DNA of 64,000 nt. It comes from Theocolax elegans. Taxonomy: Eukaryota; Arthropoda; Insecta; Hymenoptera; Cerocephalidae. The position numbers and the translations under genes were made by a program. The stretch lies in contig CM047425.1 of NCBI GenBank assembly GCA_026168455.1, forward strand, positions 47,192,362 to 47,256,361. The letters are read 5' to 3'. The notes under the pieces are model-generated. The model was not told the origin of the DNA and ran no database searches. It saw only the letters and a program-made list of their open reading frames with translations. The number at the start of each line of letters is the position of its first letter. Position 1 is the first letter of the stretch. Below are positions 10,933 through 21,599 of the stretch, in pieces.

Positions 10933-12250
10933 CTAGGGAGGCCTCGCCCTCCTGCGCGCTTCGCGCGCCAACCCCCTATTTTTAATTTCGAAAAAGGTTT
11001 TTCGTAATTAATTTATTTAAAATAATGTTTTAAATTGTATTATTTTTTCACTATAATGGACACCTTAGAAATTAAACAGATTCACAGAACACCTTGGAGG
11101 TACTGCTATAGTGCATTGGATTTTATACCAAAAATTTAATTTTTTTTTAAATACGATTATTATTTATAAATAAAAGTTTCTACCAAAATTTAGTGTAATG
11201 AAATCAGAATAAAAATAATAAAAAAAATAGAGACATATTAAATGTTAACTGTAAATTTTAATATATATGAATTCTTATAAAGCTTAAATTTATATTTTAA
11301 TAATTATAAATGGTAATGAAAAATTAACTTACCAAAAATATTAAAGTGCATATACTTACTAAATAGTAGTATTTAGTAACTACTTATTAAAATTTTGTAT
11401 TATTTTAAACGGATCTAAATAGAACTTCACCTCCTAAAATTAATGACGAATGATCATCGCTAAAAGTTCCATGTCATTAATATTTTGTACTTTAAGAGTA
11501 ATAAAACTTTCTTCTTAAAAAATAAATTTTTGTATTAATTTTAAAAAACTATTAACATTTTAGCGGCATATAAATCAAAACCTGTTTCTTCCATTTCTCT
11601 CGTAATTCGTAATTTGCACCCTCTTTCAAAATTTGCGTTTTAATCCATAATTATATCCAACTTATTTTTCCCTTTAATTAAAGAGCCCATATATTTATTT
11701 TGATTATTATAAATAAAGTCATTCCTTAAATAACCTTCTGTTTCTAATAAATACATACTTGTTTATTTAAAATATTTTTTTATATAAATATACATTATGA
11801 ACTCACTTATATATCCATACAAGTATGAAATTTTAATTTAAAAAATATTTCTAAATGCTTCTAAATTAATAATTTTTGAAATAGTTTTTATATGTAATTC
11901 GTATTTTATATTGCCACTATTAAAATTTGAATTTTCTTTTGTCATTACTGTTTATAATAGAATTATCTTAAAAATGCAATAATTAATATATTTAATTTTT
12001 AACCCATTGTATATATCATATGGATGTTTGGAAAAGTGTATGATTTACTTGATTAATTTTCCGTGCCCAAAAAAAATTGTGAATATAACTTGAAAGAATG
12101 TGTATTAGTTTACTCATTCCTGATAAAACTCATAAAATTTTTAAATGTGTACTCAATAATAATAACGGATCTAAAATCCAATGCTTTAAATATAGATGCA
12201 AAATTATTTGAAGATAAAATAAATATTAATTATTTTATCTTCAAATAATT
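10933..12250 (-). mobile_element. Helitron copy 2 (3' part)
   Basis: The minus-strand 3' terminus is CTAG followed by T (plus TACTAG at 10931-10936). It is preceded by two GC hairpins, one imperfect (AGGGAGGC/GCCCTCCT) and one perfect (GCGCGC TTC GCGCGC). The body aligns with copy 1 and retains the uninterrupted TTAA where copy 1 carries a MITE. It ends on the right in a small palindrome (12209-12250) made of TTTGAAGATAAAATAAATAT and its complement, beyond which a CA/CG-rich tract begins. There is no helicase in this copy. Confidence 0.65.
11541..11756 (-). pseudogene. Second copy of the Helitron-associated frame
   Basis: From ATG (11754-11756) it reads MYLLETEGYLRNDFIYNNQN, then ..ERGCKLRITREMEETGFDLYA.. 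and ends at TAA (11541-11543). It parallels 5248-5457 closely at the residue level. One in-frame TAA (after the DIIMD residues) breaks it. The function is not recognised. The comparison of the two copies is the main evidence that the ancestral element encoded this protein end. Confidence 0.45.
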
Positions 12251-12252
12251 TT

Positions 12253-12434
12253 TTGCACGCGCGCATGCACGCCTGCACACGCACACGCACGTATACATAT
12301 ATCTATGTATGTACTAAGGTTTCTGGAACCACATATGCCCATATATGGGCAATGAAACATTTTTACATACATTGGCATACATTAGAAACCTCAGATCTTA
12401 GACAGGACGGCGGCGAACTATTTATATTTTATAT
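12253..12434. other. CA/CG-rich tract and unassigned sequence
   Basis: A short alternating CG/CA tract (12253-12292) leads into about 140 bp without recognisable content, ending in TA repeats where the LTR retrotransposon inserted. Confidence 0.5.
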
Positions 12435-12438
12435 ATAT

Positions 12439-13831
12439 TGTGACAATGTGCTTTGCACATGTCAAGAGCGAGCGACTGAACCCATGACAAACACCTACCT
12501 ACCCGGATAAGCTAAACGAGTCCCTAGCTATACTACCTACCCATATACTCTTCCCTAGCTACCTACCCGCACATCAGCTACATCCTACCTACCCTCACAG
12601 TCTAATAACCCCACCCCAAGCGCAACACACACATGCAGCCGAAGCACTAGGTGATCCTGGCGAGGAAGTCCTGGGCGAGCATAGAAATCAGGAGGGCTCC
12701 TTCGGGTCTAACTCAACAGCATAGATGGATCAAGGGAGGCTGTCGATGAATGAGCCTAGTGGACACTCCTCAGCTCTACAGTGCAGCAGTCAGGGCGATG
12801 AGATGGTACCCAGGCAGGAAGCCGAAGAACCTCCAATGCCAAGCAAGATACAGCTGTAAAAGAGATGTTCATAAGAACAAAAACACAGCAATAGGGTAAG
12901 GAGCAAGGAAGAGGATAAATTGCCATAGCCAAGAAGACACAAGACAAGGGAAGATATGTACAGCTGTACAAGGAACAGTATAGGACAAAGAGGTTAGGTT
13001 GCTGTACACAAACAACGTGTACAGCAGACCTTGTAAAATACTATACACCTGAACACGCACACTAGCGTGACCCCAACACTGAATGAATTACCTGGAGTAG
13101 TTGAAGACCTGGGACCGGTCGTTCTGGTACGTCGTCGTCGTGGAGAGATGATCGAGGCGGCGTCGGGCAGCAATGCAGCGGCGGGTGAGCTTCGTACCTG
13201 AAACTCACGCCGTACCAATTAGTTGAGATAAGCAAGACGGAACGATGTAATAATTACCCAGGAGGAAGTCCTACAGCATCGCCGAGAGGTACACTGCACC
13301 AGGTCAACAAACGCCATACATCTGACTTGTAACGATACAGCCTGAACACTGCGGCACTCGACACGTTCGCACGACGCGAGATCGAGGTGCCGCGCACGAG
13401 TACGTACTGCGCAGGCGCGCGGTACGAACACGGGACTCTCGAGCACGCCGAGAGTCAGAGCTCTACGGACGGTCGACTCGACTACACCGGACGAAATAGC
13501 GTGTGTGGCCATTGTGTGCGAGAGAAAGAGAGAGATAGAGATTAGCAGCTCCCGACCAAGTGTCCAGGATACTCCACAGAGGTTGGTGTGGTTATTACCT
13601 CTCTCTGCCGACGGTACCGCCGTAGTATACCCTAGGAAGTGCGTGCGAGCATCCCGTCCGTCCCCAAGTAGTGAACGATAACCCGCGAGTTATCGTACTA
13701 GTTGTCGCGTAGTAGCGCGGCTGGCGCCCACCCTTAGTCATTTTATATTAGTTTTAATAAATATCTATTTTATTAATAAGTATTTGCTGACCCTCATTAA
13801 CCTGCACCCTGATCCCCAGTGCAGCGTTACA
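12439..13831 (+). repeat. Left LTR, 1393 bp
   Basis: It starts TGTGACAATGTG and ends GCAGCGTTACA, with short inverted ends TGT/ACA. It matches the right LTR almost throughout but lacks a 57-bp C-rich segment present at about 19190-19247. It contains AATAAATATC near its 3' end as a possible polyadenylation region. Confidence 0.95.
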
Positions 13832-13832
13832 T

Positions 13833-13850
13833 TGGCGCCCAACGTGGGGC
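13833..13850 (+). promoter_or_regulatory. Primer binding site, tRNA-Lys
   Basis: TGGCGCCCAACGTGGGGC lies one base after the LTR. It is the exact complement of the 3' end of animal tRNA-Lys(CUU) including CCA. This is where minus-strand DNA synthesis would start. Confidence 0.9.
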
Positions 13851-15190
13851 GTATTAAGGGATCTTTTTAGTAAAATAATTAAAGTGGCGTAAAGCATCAT
13901 TTTTTTGTTTGTGTTTTCTCTATAAATCGAGTGTATAGAATTACTGTAAGCGTCGAAGCGCGACGCAAATAAGCGGCCATATTGCCTTTTCCTTTCCTCA
14001 AGCAAGCTCGCACACACACACCGGAAGAAGCCGGTCGGCCATTTTGACGGCCATTTGCATAAATATTATATTGAGCACGTGCACGAAAAAAAAATAAATT
14101 TGTTTCTTTTTTCTCTTAAAATATTATTTGCACTGCTTTACATATTTGGTTATGTATAGTTTTTTTTTCTTTTTGGGTACGCTGGTTCATAAAATATAAA
14201 TAACTCATTTTCCCTCTCCTTCTACCCCATACAGCAATATTAACCAAATATCCATAATAATTTTTTTTGTGTGTGCTTCTATAAAAGAATAATATTTTTA
14301 TTATTTTTCTTTAAATTATAATACATATAACTGATAACTCGAAGCTGCTTTAAGCATTATTAAAATTTATTGTTTTTCTCATAAGCATATTAATTTCATT
14401 GGCTATATATAACATATTAATGATATTTAATATTGTGCTTGCTATTATCACGTTTGATTAAATTGGGTTTTCTTTTGTTTATATACAATTAATGCTTAGT
14501 GAATTAAATCACACATTTGCTAGTTATTTATTGTAGCTGAATAAATAATAATAATTAAAATTTGGTTGACCTGCTATACCCATTGCAACAAAAAATTTAA
14601 TTTCTCCCTCATTGCTCCCCATAATAATAGTTACAAAAATAATACTGCATAATTTTTGTTTATTGTTATTTGCTGCCTGCCTAACCCAGTGTATATATTA
14701 TTTTTATAATCATAATTTGCACGTCCCTTGCACATATACCCCAATATTGATTGATTATAATATTATTAATATTAAAGATTTAAGGAATATTTTGGGGTAT
14801 AGTAAAAGCTGTATACATTAATTTCCCAGAATAATAAGCTGTATAAGATACAAGATAATAATTGAACCCATATATATATACATATTTCCCGCTGTATTTA
14901 TTTGCTATACTGCCCAGCCGATAATAAAGCAAGCTTGTTTATTTTTTTTTGCTGTTGTGGATTGCTTAGTGAAAGAGAATTTAATTTAATTAGCTTAGCG
15001 TGAAAATTGTTTTTTTTTGTTCTTTCATTGGTATTTTATTTTTTGGATTTTTGCTTGGCATGTTTAATTTAAGTTAAGTATAATTAAACAAGAGCTAAGA
15101 TATTTCACGGCAATCGAGCTAATAAGAGCTATCAATAATAATATTAAATTAATTATTAAGAGAAAATAAGCTACAATAAATTAATTCAAA
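13851..15190 (+). other. Long untranslated leader of the LTR element
   Basis: About 1.3 kb of AT-rich sequence lies between the primer site and the gag start. No long frame is present on the plus strand. It probably carries packaging and dimerisation signals, none of which I can identify. Confidence 0.5.
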
Positions 15191-17239
15191 ATGTCTCACA
15201 ACGGTGATGACCTTGATTTAATATTGGGAGAAGACTTATCGGTGTTACAACCAGCAGTAGGTGCCGGTGTAATAAGACGCAGCATTAATAATACCAGTGA
15301 TGGTAGAATCACGGTATACGCGAGCAAAGTCGGAATAAACATAGACGCAGATAGCAAAATTATTAGAGATAGGTTAGCTAGGTACGAAATTAGACGTAAT
15401 TTCGGACCATTGTCTGCTGACTGGAATGCAGCAGTAGACGAGGCTAACCCGATTATTGATACAGATTTGTCCCTTACGCAATCAGAAAGAGAAAATATTC
15501 CCACTATCGCTATAAATACAGCCCCAGAAAGAAGCAGTAAAGCAAGACGGATGCTTTACATTCAATTGCCAACCGGACAATCACGAGGACAATACCGAGA
15601 TCCAATCTCCATAAGTAATGAGAATTTGTTGTCATTACCGGAAATGGAATACGGATCGGAAATACAATCGGCTGTAAGGGGAAACAGCAACGCGAGAGAA
15701 AATTTACAGCGATTATATAATGAAAATTTAAGGATAAGCAGCGCAGCAATTCGTCCTCAAGCACAATCTACAGCATATAGATTGAGTCTACCGTCACCAG
15801 TATGCGATAATTCGATGATGGAATTAACGCATACAGTCCCAAGCTTAACAACGACGCAGTTGAGCATAAATTCGACTTCCTATTACCCCATCCACACATT
15901 AGCCCCTTCATCTCCCACAAACCCAGACCTCATAGATAACCCATTTACCCAATATACAGCTCCAGTTACCACATGCAGTACCAACATTTATACAGATACC
16001 CGACCGAGACCAACCCAAACTATCCAACCCTCAGCTTTTCGTCAAATAAGCACAAGCCCTTTTTCCCCTATTGCACTCGTACCTAGAACAGTAAGCCGAA
16101 CAAATACGCCACACAGCAATGAAGAACCCGAAATAGCGACCCAAGGAAAAAGAGTCAATCAAGCACGCGAAAACAGACATAACCCCAGAAGCAGCACGCA
16201 ATTAAGCAATGTACATAGGAATGTACAAAGTGTCCATTGGGAAGACGATGGAGTTACAGAACCCAACGTTCCAAAAGAGACGCAAAATACCGACAAAGAG
16301 CTCGAAAGCAAATATGATGAACAATTTAGGCGATTGGAGCAGCAAATACAGCAAATGCAGCAGTTATACAGCAAACTGATAGAACAAAATAGCAGTCAGC
16401 AAAGTAACCAACAGCAACATAGACAGCATAGCAGATCGCCAGTGCATAAGGAGAATAATGAAACGTACTCAATCCCAAATAACCTAAACATACAGCAGCA
16501 GCAAAGTACGTTTAATCCAGCATTCAGGTATACCTGTAAATCAGCAGCAGTTTCCTGAGAGCAGAGGGCAGATATTGGAGTACTTCCAAAGTCTATAGCA
16601 CTCATAGCTAGCAACCCACAAAAGAAAATACAGCACCAGTACCCATGGAAGCCGAACAGCCCTCAAGCAGCAAGGGAAAATACAGTACCCCCGAAGCAAG
16701 AACCTAAGCAGCAGAACAGCGAAGCTGTAAAGAATAAGAAAAGTAGCAATTATTGGCAGCAAACACAAAGAAATGAGCGAAGGACTGAATCGCCGAAAAA
16801 GCAGAAATTCAAGCTAAATAAAGTCAGCACGCCAAACTACGTAGAGCAAAAGTCAATTTACCCAAGAAAATTTAAAGAACCACAACCATCCGCCCTTACG
16901 ACTCTACCATCCCTTATGTCCCAGCCAGTACAGCCCCCTACAACCCTCCCCTCTCTCATGGATCTCCCCAGCACCTCTACGCAGTGTGCCGCAGCGGGGA
17001 CAATCCTAAGGACGAGCGGGAGTATCCCGGCAGAAGCACGTATGTCCCGCCCCAACCCGAGCAAATGTCGCCCGGGGTGTTGGAATTGCGGGGGACTGGG
17101 ACATAGCTGGAGAATCTGCCCTTCTCCAAACGCAGTTTTCTGCAGAAACTGCGGGAGGAAGGGAGTATTATCCAAAAATTGTTCCCGCTGCTCAGACAGC
17201 TATTGGAAAATGCAGAGTAAAATGGTAGAGATGAAATAA
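15191..17239 (+). pseudogene. gag: Gag-like polyprotein with zinc knuckles, one stop
   Basis: The frame opens at ATG 15191 (MSHNGDDLDL..) and stays open to TGA at 16556-16558. It then continues in the same frame without further stops to TAA at 17237-17239, about 682 codons in all. The first 455 residues include a Ser/Thr/Pro-rich middle and a Gln-rich stretch with coiled-coil character (EQQIQQMQQLYSKLIEQ). The second part is basic and ends with a CCHC knuckle (CWNCGGLGHSWRIC) and a CX2CX9CX2C motif (CRNCGRKGVLSKNCSRC). The same unusual second motif ends the Gag of the gypsy element at 31867-32208, so the two are related. The stop could be a point mutation, or a pair of indels, since the next frame is locally plausible around 16530-16595. 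Confidence 0.75.
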
Positions 17240-17950
17240 ATTTTCTTTTAAAACTATCCACGCCATTTCCCTCCATACAGCAGCGCTAACCAGACAGCAA
17301 AAATATAAAAATATAATTATTTTGAGCAAATAAAAATACTATATTGTTCAATTAATGTAGTATAGTTATTAAGACCCTAACCAAATAGTTATAAGAAAGT
17401 TTTTATTTTTCTCCTCTTATCCCATGTCCCGTCCCTAAACAACAGCTGATATAAGAAGTAGTTTATTAACCCAAAATGGCAAAGTTTCCCAAACAATAAG
17501 GGTGGTGAGGAAAGCAGAGCAAATAATTTAAATTATATGTAATTATTAAACGAATCGGTAATTGGAAGAGTTCAAAACGAGGAACTAACAAGCAGCAGAA
17601 GGTAATAAGGTAATTATTGGGGCCAGTCGTCGTTATAGTAAAATTAATTCTAAATTATTTAAAAGCAGCTAAAAGTTATACACCATACAGCGCGTATACA
17701 TACACAGATTTCCAGCCAAGCAGCTAGTCAAAGAGACTATACACTTATACCCCGTACAAATAGCGCCGGCTATTTGCATATTTTTAAGTAAGCAAGCGTA
17801 CCCCCACCAACTTTAGCATCATAAGCATAGAAAATTTTAAGCAAAATAATAATTAGCAGCATTTGTTATTTTATATTTTTTTTTTTTTTTTTTAGCTTAG
17901 CATTACTGTTAGCATTTCATTGAAATTACGACTTCCGCGTAATTTCGGTT
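17240..17950 (+). other. 3' interior of the LTR element without coding content
   Basis: About 0.7 kb lies between gag and the purine tract, where pol would be expected to begin. I see no protease DSG/DTG motif, YxDD motif or integrase motif in any frame. A T-rich run lies at 17876-17892. Confidence 0.6.
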
Positions 17951-17963
17951 TGGTGGGGGGGAG
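17951..17963 (+). promoter_or_regulatory. Polypurine tract
   Basis: TGGTGGGGGGGAG-type sequence lies immediately upstream of the right LTR. This is the expected primer for plus-strand synthesis. Confidence 0.75.
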
Positions 17964-17964
17964 T

Positions 17965-19411
17965 TGTGACAATGTGCTTTGCACATGTCAAGAGCGAGCG
18001 ACTGAACCCATGACAAACACCTACCTACCCGGATAAGCTAAACGAGTCCCTAGCTATACTACCTACCCATATACTCTTCCCTAGCTACCTACCCGCACAT
18101 CAGCTACATCCTACCTACCCTCACAGTCTAATAACCCCACCCCAAGCGCAACACACACATGCAGCCGAAGCACTAGGTGATCCTGGCGAGGAAGTCCTGG
18201 GCGAGCATAGAAATCAGGAGGGCTCCTTCGGGTCTAACTCAACAGCATAGATGGATCAAGGGAGGCTGTCGATGAATGAGCCTAGAGGACACTCCTCAGC
18301 TCTACAGTGCAGCAGTCAGGGCGATGAGATGGTACCCAGGCAGGAAGCCGAAGAACCTCCAATGCCAAGCAAGATACGCTGTAAAAGAGATGTTTATAAG
18401 AACAAAAACACAGCAATAGGGTAAGGAGCAAGGAAGAGGATAAATTGCCATAGCCAAGAAGACACAAGACAAGGGAAGATATGTACAGCTGTACAAGGAA
18501 CAGTATAGGACAAAGAGGTTAGGTTGCTGTACACAAACAACGTGTACAGCAGACCTTGTAAAATACTATACACCTGAACACGCACACTAGCGTGACCCCA
18601 ACACTGAATGAATTACCTGGAGTAGTTGAAGACCTGGGACCGGTCGTTCTGGTACGTCGTCGTCGTGGAGAGATGATCGAGGCGGTGTCGGGCAGCAATG
18701 CAGCGGCGGGTGAGCTTCGTACCTGAAACTCACGCCGTACTAATTAGTTGAGATAAGCAAGACGGAACGATGTAATAATTACCCAGGAGGAAGTCCTACA
18801 GCATCGCCGAGAGGTACACTGCACCAGGTCAACAAACGCCATACATCTGACTTGTAACGATACAGCCTGAACACTGCGGCACTCGACACGTTCGCACGAC
18901 GCGAGATCGAGGTGCCGCGCACGAGTACGTACTGCGCAGGCGCGCGGTACGAACACGGGACTCTCGAGCACGCCGAGAGTCAGAGCTCTACGGACGGTCG
19001 ACTCGACTACACCGGACGAAATAGCGTGTGTGGCCATTGTGTGCGAGAGAAAGAGAGAGATAGAGATTAGCAGCTCCCGACCAAGTGTCCAGGATACTCC
19101 ACAAAGGTTGGTGTGGTTATTACCTCTCTCTGCCGACGGTACCGCCGTAGTATACCCTAGGAAGTGCGTGCGAGCATCCCGTCCGTCCCATCCTTCCCCT
19201 TCCCCTCCCCTACAGCGAACCGGGATAGAAGCAGCGGAGCACGGCTCCAAGTAGTGAACGATAACCCGCGAGTTATCGTACTAGTTGTCGCGTAGTAGCG
19301 CGGCTGGCGCCCACCCTTAGTCATTTTATATTAGTTTTAATAAATATCTATTTTATTAATAAGTATTTGCTGACCATCATTAACCTGCACCCTGATCCCC
19401 AGTGCAGCGTT

Positions 19412-19414
<3 letters not shown>
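17965..19414 (+). repeat. Right LTR, 1450 bp
   Basis: Same ends as the left LTR. It carries the full C-rich segment CTTCCCCTTCCCCTCCCC near 19192. It is followed by a TA microsatellite. Confidence 0.95.

Positions 19415-19456
<42 letters not shown>
19415..19456. repeat. TA microsatellite
   Basis: Uninterrupted TA repeat, the target site of the LTR element. Confidence 0.9.
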
Positions 19457-19458
<2 letters not shown>

Positions 19459-19460
19459 TA

Positions 19461-19667
19461 TAACGGGTACGGATTTTGATTGTCGGCGCAGGTTAGGTCC
19501 CTGAATTATCGGCGACGTTCGTCGATAGGACCAAGTCGACTAGCCGGGATAATTGCGAATGGTAGCGCAGTGGTGAGGCTTCTGCCTCGCGCTCCCGGGA
19601 TCGTGGGTTCGCGCCCCGATACCTTCGTTGATTTTTTTATTCCTTATATTCAATCCGTACCCCGTTA
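19461..19667 (+). mobile_element. Short inverted-end element carrying a tRNA-like promoter
   Basis: The ends are TAACGGGTACGGATT and, in reverse complement, TAACGGGGTACGGATTG, which match except for one indel. Inside, at 19561-19623, is a tRNA-like sequence with an A box (TAGCGCAGTGGTGAGG) and a B box (GTGGGTTCGCGCC). Its ends GGTA and TACC could pair. A pol III promoter between inverted ends is unusual. It could be a tRNA-derived SINE with a chance flanking hairpin, or a MITE that captured a tRNA. Confidence 0.6.
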
Positions 19668-19677
19668 CAATATATAT

Positions 19678-19737
19678 GCTTACAATAGAATTATTTTAAA
19701 AATGAAATAATTAATGTATTTTACTTTAACCCATTGT
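19678..19737. repeat. Helitron fragment
   Basis: AATAGAATTATTTTAAAAAT and the following AATTAATGTATTTTA..TTAACCCATTGTA match segments of Helitron copies 1 (about 6185-6240) and 2 (about 11950-12013). It is a short orphan piece. Confidence 0.6.
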
Positions 19738-19767
19738 ACACACATGCACGCACGCACACGCACACGC

Positions 19768-19827
<60 letters not shown>

Positions 19828-19832
19828 GCGCG
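19738..19832. repeat. CA/CG microsatellite
   Basis: CACGCACA-type repeats pass into pure CA and then pure CG. It is followed by a small palindrome AAGTAATAAT..ATTATTACTT at 19835-19864. Confidence 0.9.
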
Positions 19833-19864
19833 TGTAAGTAATAATACATATATATTATTACTTA

Positions 19865-20156
19865 AACATCATAGACTTCTACAAACCAAAAATTGTATTA
19901 TCAAAATTTAATGATTCATTTGAATCATTTATTCTGACAGTCATCTTGAATGATTATAGTTTTAGTAGCATACTGTTACGATTATACTCGAACATATTAT
20001 ATTCCGATCGTCCCACTTGTTATAATCCAGCAATGGGCATATGACATGTCCATCGTGGTGATAACAGAAGTATATAGTTATTTTCCGTGTTCGATGCGAC
20101 AACAACTTATATTTTGTTATTCCGTAGTTGGGGGTGCCACACGCCCATCGTGGCAT
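19865..20156. other. Unassigned sequence left of the Kolobok-type remnant
   Basis: No gene or family is recognised. The segment includes two CCATCGTGG motifs and lies where the truncated end of the transposon begins. Confidence 0.4.
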
Positions 20157-21595
20157 ATACGCTATTCACACCAGCTTTCGGCGCCTTCGGGGTAGTTGTT
20201 GTGTCGAGGCAATTTATCTGTAGAGCAATAATGATCAAGTGTCGCCATTATTGCACTTCTCATACCTTCTACACAGTTTAAATTTCTTCAAATCGCGAGA
20301 CCGTAATAGAGACGAGTACCCATGCGTTTCTATACGTATCCAACGCACTCGTTTTTAGTCACTGTACACATGTCGCCGTATGGATTATTCTTCACCATGC
20401 CAAGAAATGTTTTGGTGTCGCCGTCGCCAATATAATTGCTCTAAATTACTCCAAATTTTTCGATGGATCTTGAGAACATTTCGGTGATTGAATCAACTTC
20501 CATCTTTCCAGCGGAGACTGCGTGATTCGAAGAACAACTTTTTTTATGGGTTTCATACCATCCTTCATACTCGTCGTCGCTCAACATATTTTTCTTGAGA
20601 GTGCAGGTATGACATTATCCGCTTTTAACATCGAGATCAATCACTTTGCCACTGTAGTAGCTAATAAGTGTAGTCACACCGTACAGAGAAGTGAATCCAC
20701 GTTTCTTCCACGATCCATCGCCCGAAACTTTCAAATGGTCAGTTGGTCTTTTATTTTGCACATATAGTTGTTTTTCCTCTTTGACAGCACTTTTGCATGC
20801 ACTTTCAAACATCGTTTTCGATGCTGTATACAGATGTTTCACGATTTTGTCATACGTCGATTTTGCTAAGTCTATGACAAAAAATGTTTATGCCTTCTCG
20901 TGCGACACCCAAAAGCCTCATGACGAACACAATTCTTCTGTTGATTTCGTAGCCGGTGTGAATCACCGGATTGGATTTCTGATGTATTCTTTGCTTTCAC
21001 AACAATGAGATGGATAAGCTATAACGTCGTCCGTAGTTGCCGATGCCAATTTCTGCTCACTGCGGCTGGTATTTGCTTCTTCATCGTCCGATGAAGAAAC
21101 ATTAAAAAATTGATTGCTGTGGAATTTGTGCTTCCGTGGCCTTCCAATGTGCTCACTCACAGATTTGCTCGTTTTCGGATAGATCGCCATATTTTTAAGA
21201 TGCTCACGTACTGAGAGACAAATTAAAACTGAACCGTAAAGCTAAATGTAGCTCTGTTGGAGCCGACGGTGCCAGCTCATATATACCGTTACAATAATAG
21301 TTTTTCCCCTACCATAGCTTCATAGGGACCTTCTATGGATAGTTAAACTGTTTCGATGGACCGTTAGTCCCTTTCCATTATAATACACATAATAGATCGA
21401 GGGGTGAAGCGCACGCGCTCCGGGCAGTCCGGTCTCTCCGATACCTGCTCGACGCTTGCTTACTATTTCTTCTGTATCTCCGAAAATATTCCGAATTTTG
21501 TTCTGAAATTTTAAAGACATATTCTTTGATAGTTTAGGAAGAGATTAAGGCAAAAAAAAAACGATTTTTTGAAGCCTCTAAGGCAGGCTCCCCCC
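20157..21595 (-). mobile_element. Kolobok/Mutator-domain DNA transposon, truncated copy 1
   Basis: The right end is GGCTCCCCCC followed by TTAA (21596-21599), inserted in the reverse transcriptase region of an R1-type LINE. The left end is lost: similarity to copy 2 (32990-35605) stops near 20157, removing about the last third of the transposase and the other terminal repeat. The minus strand encodes the N-terminal two thirds of the transposase. Subterminal sequence (AAAAAACGATTTTTTGAA) resembles that of copy 2. Confidence 0.75.
20290..21190 (-). pseudogene. Kolobok-like (Mutator-domain) transposase, broken
   Basis: From ATG (21188-21190) the minus strand gives a Ser/Asp-rich N-terminus (MAIYPKTSKSVSEHIGRPRK..) and a conserved first catalytic block (LKVSGDGSWKKRGFTSLYGV, then YYSGKVIDLDVKS). 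After frameshifts and stops come a Cys block (CHTCTLKKNM), NHAVSAGKMEVDSI, and the second catalytic block YIGDGDTKTF with NPYGD and KNECVGYV. This order is typical of the arthropod transposases assigned to the Mutator Pfam domain. TTAA flanks point to the Kolobok superfamily. At least three stops or frameshifts and the missing C-terminus make it inactive. Confidence 0.75.
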
Positions 21596-21599
21596 TTAA

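Larger units (their letters stand above)
12439..19414 (+). mobile_element. Non-autonomous LTR retrotransposon (gag only), 6976 bp
   Basis: It has two nearly identical LTRs (12439-13831, 17965-19414), a primer binding site directly after the first, a G-rich purine tract before the second, and 4-bp flanks ATAT on each side (within TA repeats, so weak as a target duplication). A solo LTR of the same family at 56153-57660 has clean ACTA flanks, which supports 4-bp duplication. The 4.1-kb interior encodes a Gag-like protein with zinc knuckles; no protease, reverse transcriptase or integrase is detectable. High LTR similarity, apart from one 57-bp gap in the left LTR, indicates recent insertion. 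Movement would need enzymes from another element, probably Ty3/gypsy. Confidence 0.9.

Noticed and set aside
12756..13512. Frames of 60-97 aa within the LTRs, repeated at 18282-19250
   Set aside because: They lie wholly inside LTRs, are duplicated only because the LTRs are, and show no motif. GC-rich LTR sequence keeps frames open by chance.
15196..16374. Minus-strand frames opposite gag (for example 15196-15504, 16159-16374)
   Set aside because: They are shadows of the long plus-strand gag, rich in Leu/Cys as expected for complements of Gln/Ser/Thr-rich coding sequence.
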